Source of the DNA: Lachnospiraceae bacterium
Lineage (GTDB): Bacteria; Bacillota_A; Clostridia; Lachnospirales; Lachnospiraceae
Assembly: GCA_009774465.1 (NCBI GenBank)
Contig: VSNT01000067.1
Location: forward strand, 1 to 21,940
Reading direction: 5' to 3'
DNA: 21,940 nt
Shown: positions 8,890-14,220 of the stretch, piece after piece
Layout of the letters: each line of letters begins with the position of its first letter
Numbering within the stretch: the stretch's first letter is position 1
Notes under the pieces: model-generated
Told to the model about the DNA's origin: nothing
Seen by the model: the letters and a program-made list of their open reading frames with translations, nothing else
Database searches by the model: none
Program-made: the position numbers and the translations under genes

Positions 8890-9657
8890 TTGCGCAATTT
8901 TATGATGATCCTTCAATATGAAGGCACAAGGTATCAGGGCTGGCAGAGGCAGGAGAGCACCGGAAATACCATACAGGGAAGGCTTGAAGCGCTGCTTTCT
9001 AAAATGACCGGTCAGGAAATTATCCTGCAGGGTTCAGGCAGGACAGACGCCGGAGTTCACGCGCTAGGGCAGGTGGCCAACTTTCATGCGGATACCCGGA
9101 TGCAGGCAGATGAAATGCTTAAGTATATTAACTTTTATCTTCCGGAAGATATCGCGGTGATCTCATTGAAGGAGGTGCCGGAGCGCTTTCACAGCAGACT
9201 GAACGCGAAGGGAAAAAAGTACTGTTATCGTGTGAATAATGGAAAAGTGCCTCATGTGTTTGACAGAAGGTATACGCATGTGGTGGAAGAAAAGCTGGAT
9301 ATTGATGCCATGAGAAGGGCGGCGCAGTATCTTTTGGGAACCCATGATTTTAAAGCATTTACTTCTAATAAAAGGAGTAAAAAATCTACAATTCGTACAA
9401 TTGATGAAATAAGAATAGAAAGAAATACCGGCATGTCTATGGCGCTTTGGGGAGAGCAGGACGAAATTTCTTTTACCTACAGAGGAGACGGATTTTTGTA
9501 TCATATGGTCCGGATTATGACAGGAACCCTGTTAGAGACAGGTATGCATAAGAGAAAGCCTGAAGACATTGCAGATATTTTATCCTCCGGGTTAAGGGAG
9601 AAGGCCGGGGAACTGGCGCCTGCAAAAGGACTTACTTTAATGGAGGTTTATTATTAG
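8890..9657 (+). CDS. truA: tRNA pseudouridine(38-40) synthase TruA
   Basis: TruA converts uridines at positions 38-40 of the tRNA anticodon stem to pseudouridine. At 255 aa it has the catalytic motif GRTDAGVHA with Asp53, an N-terminal LQYEGTRYQGWQ, and the C-terminal YRGDGFLYHMVRIM signature. The start is taken as TTG at 8890, directly after the stop of the dehydrogenase gene. GGGAGG at 8876-8881 is 8 bases upstream, ideal for this TTG and too far for the internal ATGs at 8902 and 8905. Starting at the ATG would cut the first beta strand. The gene ends by overlapping the next start by one base, a sign of translational coupling. Confidence 0.95.
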   Translation: MRNFMMILQYEGTRYQGWQRQESTGNTIQGRLEALLSKMTGQEIILQGSGRTDAGVHALGQVANFHADTRMQADEMLKYINFYLPEDIAVISLKEVPERFHSRLNAKGKKYCYRVNNGKVPHVFDRRYTHVVEEKLDIDAMRRAAQYLLGTHDFKAFTSNKRSKKSTIRTIDEIRIERNTGMSMALWGEQDEISFTYRGDGFLYHMVRIMTGTLLETGMHKRKPEDIADILSSGLREKAGELAPAKGLTLMEVYY

Positions 9658-10151
9658 TGAAGGATGGGCAATTTCAGAGGAAATATGTCAAAATAATTTT
9701 TGTTGTTTATTTGATTGTTGTAATCAAGGTGATCATTTTTAAATATCCCATAGAGCACTTAAAAGCAATTGCTGCCACATGGGAAAAGGGAGTAATTTTA
9801 GAAGGGCTGGACACAGCAAATTTCACATTATTTAAAACCATACGGATGTATATTAATTATTCTTATAAGCTCAACAGTTTTGAAAATCTGGTGGGCAATG
9901 TTGTGGTGTTTATTCCCTTTGGATTTTTAATTCCTTATGTACTGAAAAGAGGAAGAAACTTTTTTGTGATGCTGATAAATGCATTTTTATTTGTGCTGGG
10001 GATAGAGGTATTCCAGCTCTTTAGTGCATTTGGTGCTTTTGATGTGGATGATATTCTGCTTAACTGCGTGGGTGCGGTACTGGGATATTTAGCTTATCTG
10101 GCATATGAAGGAATAAAGAAAAAACGCCAAAGGAAAGAAAGGAGAAATTAG
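9657..10151 (+). CDS. VanZ-family membrane protein
   Basis: A 164-aa predicted integral membrane protein. It has a first hydrophobic helix near residues 10-30, a central helix containing GNVVVFIPFGFLIP, a third with LFVLGIEVFQLF, and a last with DVDDILLNCVGAVLGYL. The N-x-x-x-F-x-PFG and FDVDDILLN-G motifs are those of the VanZ-like family (PF04892). Named after the teicoplanin-resistance accessory protein VanZ, most members are chromosomal and of unknown function. The start is GTG at 9657, overlapping the truA stop by one base, with GGAGG at 9642-9646. It is not evidence of glycopeptide resistance without van ligase genes. Confidence 0.85.
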   Translation: MKDGQFQRKYVKIIFVVYLIVVIKVIIFKYPIEHLKAIAATWEKGVILEGLDTANFTLFKTIRMYINYSYKLNSFENLVGNVVVFIPFGFLIPYVLKRGRNFFVMLINAFLFVLGIEVFQLFSAFGAFDVDDILLNCVGAVLGYLAYLAYEGIKKKRQRKERRN

Positions 10152-10153
10152 TT

Positions 10154-10744
10154 ATGGTTGATTTTTTAAAAGGATTAAGAGTAAATTATACGGCATCGGC
10201 GGTGCTGTGTATTCTATTAGGACTGGTACTTTTGATCTGGCCGGGAACCACTACCCAGATCGTGTGCATGAGTCTTGGGATTGTGCTGCTTGCCTATGGG
10301 ATTATTCAAATAGTTATTTACCTGTTTAACAGAGAACGAACCATTATTTCTCAGGGAATGATGATTCTTGGCATTATTTTTGCAGTGATAGGCATATGGA
10401 TTTTGTTAAAGCCGGAAATGATTATTATGGCGGTGCCTGTGATTGTGGGTGTTTTGATTGTGATTCATGGTTTACATAACGTAGTGCAGGCAATTGCCCT
10501 GCAAAAGGATGGTTATGAAAGATGGTGGCTGGCTCTTATTTTCGGCCTGCTTACGGTGATTTTTGGCGGTCTGCTGATTTATAATCCTTTCGGAGCAGTG
10601 GAACTGGTGGTGAGGCTGATTGGAATCTTTCTGATCTATGACGGAGCATCCGATATCTGGATTTTATCCAGAGTGTTTAAGGTGAAGAGGGATAAGGAAA
10701 GGATTATTGATGCTGAGTTTGTTGAGGTGGATGATAAGGAGTAA
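10154..10744 (+). CDS. DUF308 / HdeD-type membrane protein
   Basis: A 196-aa protein of about six hydrophobic helices arranged as three similar hairpins. Each pair of helices has a short W/KP or NP turn (LIWPGTTTQ, LLKPEMIIM, IYNPFGAVE), the internal repeat of the DUF308 family (PF03729), to which the acid-resistance protein HdeD belongs. A short charged tail (about 172-196) is likely cytoplasmic. AAAGGAG lies before the ATG at 10154, two bases after the preceding stop, so it belongs to the same operon. The molecular role of Gram-positive members is not known. Confidence 0.8.
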   Translation: MVDFLKGLRVNYTASAVLCILLGLVLLIWPGTTTQIVCMSLGIVLLAYGIIQIVIYLFNRERTIISQGMMILGIIFAVIGIWILLKPEMIIMAVPVIVGVLIVIHGLHNVVQAIALQKDGYERWWLALIFGLLTVIFGGLLIYNPFGAVELVVRLIGIFLIYDGASDIWILSRVFKVKRDKERIIDAEFVEVDDKE

Positions 10745-10750
10745 GCAGCG

Positions 10751-10840
10751 ATGGAAATGAAAAAAACAAAAATCTGGTGCACAAGTGTCAGCACTTTTGC
10801 AAATGTGTTTGAAAAAATGGGCGCTGTTAAAACTATTTAA
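10751..10840 (+). CDS. Possible 29-codon small ORF
   Basis: ATG at 10751 opens 29 codons ending TAA at 10838-10840. AAGGAG at 10736-10741 is 9 bases upstream and overlaps the end of the preceding gene, so it would be translated as the last cistron of the operon. The product begins MEMKKTKIWCTSVS and ends FEKMGAVKTI. I recognise no family and see no signal peptide. It could be a genuine small protein, the stump of a gene cut by the arrival of the downstream accessory gene, or chance. Confidence 0.35.
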   Translation: MEMKKTKIWCTSVSTFANVFEKMGAVKTI

Positions 10841-10853
10841 AGGAAGTATATAC

Positions 10854-12314
10854 ATGATAAAGTCTTTAATAAATCCAGTTCTCACATTAGATTATATGAT
10901 TAATGAGGATGAAAATAAAATTTTCGATCGAAAATCCGCACAATTGAAACCGTCGGATATTGCTGACGAGATATCTGCATATGCAAATGCAGATGGAGGA
11001 ACAATAGTATTTGGTATCAGTGATAAAACACGCCGATTGGAAGGAATCAATGCTGTAGGAACTGAGAAAATTAATAATTTTATTAACGCTCCTATGGACT
11101 GCTGTAATCCCACACCGGAATATCAGGAGGAATTCCTCGATATAGAGAATGCAGAAGGACAAACAGACAGATTGTTGCTTCTACATATATATCCAAGTGT
11201 CGATAGGGTAATCAGCACCTCTAACGGTTCGGTATTTTTGCGTATTGGCGATAGGAAACGAGAGTTAAAGGGCGATGATTTGCGAAAATTAGAGTATAGT
11301 AAAGGAGCCAGACATTATGAAGATGAATTAAATTATGATGTAAAGATTTCTGATCTGGATGAGGAATTAATAAAACAATATAAAGATATTCTCGGAAGTC
11401 CGGATATTTCAGCAGAACAATTATTATCTTCAAGGGGTTTTTATAAAGAGCAGAATGGGAGAAAGTGTTTGACAAATGCGGCTGTATTATTATTCGCGAA
11501 AAATGTATATCAGTTTTATCCAAATTGCAGGATTCGTTTTATACGTTATGACGGAACAAAGGCGGGTGTTGGTACTCAGATGAATATTATTAAGGATGCC
11601 AATATTGAATATCCGATACTGAAAATTGTAGAAGAGGCAAAAAGATTTATTGCCGCACAATTAAGAGAGTTTACTTCGTTAGATTCAGAAACAGGTAATT
11701 TTAAAACTGTGGAAGAATATCCGCCGTTTGCATGGGCAGAAGGTATTGTAAATGCTGTTGCCCATCGTGAATATGCGATGGAAGGGAAATACATTAAGGT
11801 CATGATGTATGATGACAGACTGGAAATTGAGAGCCCAGGCAAATTGCCAAATATTGTGACTATTGACAATATCAGGTCTATAAATTTTTCAAGAAATCCC
11901 CGCATGGCTCGGGTATTGGCAGATTTTGGGATAGTAAAAGAACTGAATGAGGGCGTAAAACGTATATATTCAGATATGGAAAACTATTTTCTTGAAGAGC
12001 CAGAGTATTCAGAACCTGGCGGGCAAACGGTAAAACTGGTTTTAAGGAACAGCATTATTACAAGAACGACAAGACAAACTGAAACTGTTGAAAAGAAAAT
12101 GGCAGAATATTGGGATAAGCTGGATGCAGTTGAAAAAGATATTGTAACAATTATGGGTAGCAGAAGCTGTATTACCGCTATGGAATTATCTGTGATGGTA
12201 AGTAAAACGAGAAGGACTATTAATAAAAAGCTTAGCCATTTGTTGGAAATTGAGGTAATAAAAATGAATGGAAACAAGCATGATCCGACATTGACATATT
12301 CACTGAGCATATAA
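10854..12314 (+). CDS. AlbA_2 (Schlafen-type) domain, GHKL-type ATPase and winged-helix protein
   Basis: From the ATG at 10854 (AGGAAG about 8-9 bases upstream) the product is 486 aa. Residues about 17-142 form an AlbA_2/Schlafen nucleic-acid-binding domain (FDRKSAQLKP; NADGGTIVFGISD at 45-57; FLRIGDRKREL). Residues about 290-400 are an HATPase_c_4 domain with EGIVNAVAHREY at 296-307 and IESPGKLP at 325-332. Residues about 423-482 look like a winged helix (TAMELSVMVSKTRRTINKKLSHL). This is the architecture long annotated as RecG-related or putative transcriptional regulator. The true function is unsettled: some AlbA_2 proteins regulate transcription, others act on RNA. A longer in-frame reading from 10785 lacks a ribosome binding site. 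The gene is more AT-rich than its neighbours and sits in an accessory gap between housekeeping operons, suggesting transfer. The 10-bp repeats start at the base after its stop codon. Confidence 0.85.
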   Translation: MIKSLINPVLTLDYMINEDENKIFDRKSAQLKPSDIADEISAYANADGGTIVFGISDKTRRLEGINAVGTEKINNFINAPMDCCNPTPEYQEEFLDIENAEGQTDRLLLLHIYPSVDRVISTSNGSVFLRIGDRKRELKGDDLRKLEYSKGARHYEDELNYDVKISDLDEELIKQYKDILGSPDISAEQLLSSRGFYKEQNGRKCLTNAAVLLFAKNVYQFYPNCRIRFIRYDGTKAGVGTQMNIIKDANIEYPILKIVEEAKRFIAAQLREFTSLDSETGNFKTVEEYPPFAWAEGIVNAVAHREYAMEGKYIKVMMYDDRLEIESPGKLPNIVTIDNIRSINFSRNPRMARVLADFGIVKELNEGVKRIYSDMENYFLEEPEYSEPGGQTVKLVLRNSIITRTTRQTETVEKKMAEYWDKLDAVEKDIVTIMGSRSCITAMELSVMVSKTRRTINKKLSHLLEIEVIKMNGNKHDPTLTYSLSI

Positions 12315-12365
12315 TTCGCAGTAAATTCGCAGTAGTTCGCAGTAGTTCGCAGTAGTTCGCAGTTA
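12315..12365 (+). repeat. Five 10-bp tandem repeats, TTCGCAGTAG
   Basis: Copies start at 12315 (TTCGCAGTAA plus one extra A), 12326, 12336, 12346 and 12356 (the last is TTCGCAGTTA). The three central copies are identical. The array starts at the base after the AlbA_2-gene stop codon. Read on in the same frame it gives FAVNSQ and then a stop. The period equals about one DNA helical turn. It may be a slippage-prone 3' end of the gene or a cluster of binding sites; neither is shown. Confidence 0.95.
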
Positions 12366-12707
12366 AATAAAGTAAAATTGTTAAATACATGAGTTTTAGG
12401 GTTTTTTAATAAACGGAGCTTAGGAAAAAGAGTTCGCTGTTGGTTTTATGGGCTGGGGGGAATAGGAACGACAAGGTTATGGCGGACCGTTAATTTATAC
12501 AACAACAGCATCAGGCGGTGTGCATACGCCGGAGGTATATACAGATATTGAAAATATGTAAGTCTGATATTGTTGTTTGAAATAAAGAGGGATATGGGGT
12601 GAGAGTTTTAAAGAAATGAATGAGAAAAATCTGAAAAACATCAGATATAAAGTGTATGTCAAACAAAAAACAGCCGCGAATTACTGATTTGCAAAAAGGG
12701 AGACCAG
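12366..12707. other. Gene-free stretch with decayed coding remnants
   Basis: This 342-base AT-rich stretch carries no gene I can support. One reading frame is open from 12466 to 12561 and contains GGPLIYTT and GGVHTPEVYTDI, which look protein-like but have no start codon or ribosome binding site. A 23-codon ORF at 12616-12687 has only a weak ribosome binding site. A T6 run near 12401 has no clear stem before it. The pattern fits decayed or rearranged accessory DNA. Confidence 0.5.
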
Positions 12708-13764
12708 ATGATGAATTTGACTAATTTTTTAAAACAGACAGATGCCATCACAGCGCAATATTCGCAGGAGCAGCTCATTTCATTTATTCATAAAATCGGG
12801 CGTGTTTTAACGGAGCATTGCAGGGAAGATTTTTTGAAGAGATTAAAGGAGGCAGGGGGAAAATAAGAGAAAGAATCATCAGAAGATGCAGGGGATGAGC
12901 CTGGATTTGATAAGAGGTATCGGCTTGTCAGAAATAATTTAAAAATAATAGATTCGCAGGAAATTACGATTAACGGTACATTGAATGAAGAATATGACGA
13001 TTGGTATGATGACAGCAGCGAAGAGTTTTATTATGAGGATGACAGCGGTATTTCGGACATGCTGGCGGAAGCATGTGATTTTGTTCATATCTGTATGGAT
13101 ATGGAGAAGTATAAAGAAGGCTTTGAAATTGGAAACCAGATGTTGATGATGGATATTTTATGTGAAAATGAATATGGTGACGAAGAATTTTCACTTGGCG
13201 ATATGGTGTATCATGAGCTATTGCATTGTGACTTAAAACGTGTGATTCTTGATACGGCATATTGCGCATATCGTGCCGCACCATTAGAAAAACGTCCTGA
13301 GGCATTGTATGGGGTTATTGCAAATGCAAGAATGGATGAAATCACACTGGAAACAGTTTTGCAGTATGGGGATGAAGAGTTACCTGATTTTCAGGACTTT
13401 CAGGCACTCTGGATTTCATATCTTGGGGAGAAAACAGGGCATGATGCCGACCGACTTATTCTGGAAGCAGTCGGTTTGTTAAATAATAGCTCTGCGGCCG
13501 AACAATACGCGGAGAAATATGTTGTTGTTCATCCGGGATTATATTTGAACATATTGGAAAATGCAGGATATACGGGCAAGCCACAGAAAATATTATGGAG
13601 AATGCGCGGCGTATATAGCCGTATTGGGCGAGGTGAAGGAGTCTTTGGGGGAGATTGGCACTAAACAGAGACTGATGACAGCTTATAAAGATAAATATTC
13701 ACGGAGAAGTGCATTTGGGGAAGAGATGAGAAATTATGGCTGGATAGATGTTAAGAGAAAGTAG
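12708..13764 (+). pseudogene. Broken gene: in-frame stop and internal frameshift or deletion
   Basis: The first part starts at ATG 12708 (AAGGGAG upstream): 52 codons, MMNLTNFLKQTDAITAQY and onward, ending at TAA 12864-12866. The same frame then continues open without interruption from 12867 to 13664 with protein-like sequence (ESSEDAGDEPGFDKRYRLVR, then the acidic EEYDDWYDDSSEEFYYEDD). At about 13560-13600 the coding sense moves to another frame, which runs to the stop at 13762-13764 (GECAAYIAVLGEVKES, then YKDKYSRRSAFGEEMRNYGW). The simplest reading is one ancestral gene with a nonsense codon and a frame-changing deletion that removed part of the C-terminal half. The tail resembles, to my recollection, the end of bacterial SWIM-zinc-finger-associated proteins, but the family is not certain. 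The second part alone could be a 227-aa ORF from a TTG at 12981, which has no ribosome binding site. Confidence 0.75.
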
Positions 13765-13835
13765 AAGAGGGTAGAATATGAGACGAGAATTATGTTCAGG
13801 AAAATGATGATGGAACTTGAAAATTGAAAAACTCC

Positions 13836-13864
13836 TTGACAAATATAAATCATGCAACTAATAT
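13836..13864 (+). promoter_or_regulatory. Sigma-A-type promoter for the valS T-box transcript
   Basis: TTGACA (13836-13841) is a perfect -35 box. Seventeen bases later comes TAATAT (13859-13864), a good -10. Transcription should start near 13871, just before the T-box leader. The promoter lies 72 bases after the end of the broken gene, so valS is not transcribed from the accessory region. Confidence 0.85.
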
Positions 13865-13870
13865 AAAATC

Positions 13871-14205
13871 ATTAGATGAAAAGGCAATGAAAAAGAGGAG
13901 TACACATTTATCTCCTGACAGAGAAGAAACCCTGCGGCTGGTCAATCTGTTTACAGGACAGGTGTCTGCGGCAGTGCTGAAAGGTTTTAAGGAAGGAAAT
14001 GTGGAAGGTAGCTTTGGAGCCGGAGAGGTGAACACTGCTTATCAGACAGATCAGTAAGCTCTCACGTATGATCCACGTTACAGGATAGGACTCTTGGTAT
14101 TTTAAATATCAGTAGTCTCTAAAGTGATAAACGAAGGTGGTACCGCGTAATCAGGTGAAAGATGCGCCCTTTGCAGATAATATATCTGTGAGGGCGCATT
14201 TAGTG
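13871..14205 (+). ncRNA. T-box riboswitch controlling valS
   Basis: The leader RNA senses uncharged tRNA, here presumably tRNA-Val. The T-box sequence AAGGTGGTACCGCG is at 14134-14147. Its bulge reads TGGT, able to pair with a tRNA 3' end ACCA (discriminator A). The antiterminator can form from AAGG (14134-14137) with CCTT (14168-14171) and GCG (14145-14147) with CGC (14165-14167), leaving the bulge TGGTACC. The same bases are used by the competing terminator (14163-14198). The 5' part shows the usual GAGGAGTAC and CAGAGA elements of Stem I near 13894-13924. A Stem III hairpin is likely near 14088-14118. I could not place the specifier codon with confidence. A 77-codon open frame from 13824 lies inside this RNA and is not a gene. 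Confidence 0.92.
14163..14203 (+). terminator. T-box-controlled terminator before valS
   Basis: TGCGCCCT (14163-14170) pairs with AGGGCGCA (14191-14198). An inner helix GCAGATA (14173-14179) pairs with TATCTGT (14183-14189). A short TTT follows at 14199-14202. Its left arm overlaps the 3' half of the antiterminator, so the two folds exclude each other. The short U-tract makes it look modest in strength. Confidence 0.8.
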
Positions 14206-14220
14206 TGGAAGGAGAAAAAT

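Noticed and set aside
7903..10151. VanH-like dehydrogenase and VanZ-family gene close together, suggesting a glycopeptide-resistance cluster
   Set aside because: No VanA/VanB ligase, VanX dipeptidase or VanRS pair is present. truA lies between them, and both families are common in chromosomes with other roles.
10772..10800. Small hairpin AAGTG-TCAG-CACTT followed by T residues after the DUF308 gene
   Set aside because: A five-pair, AT-rich stem is too weak to call a terminator, and it lies inside the possible 29-codon ORF.
12616..12687. 23-codon ORF starting MNEKNLKNIRYK
   Set aside because: It has only a weak ribosome binding site and lies in decayed-looking DNA. It is indistinguishable from chance.
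13824..14057. 77-codon open frame before valS
   Set aside because: It starts with TTG before the promoter -35 box and lies inside the T-box leader RNA. It has no ribosome binding site.
14137..14220. 28-residue N-terminal extension of ValRS from a GTG
   Set aside because: The GTG is part of the T-box sequence. The extension is the terminator hairpin, and the ATG at 14221 has a proper ribosome binding site.
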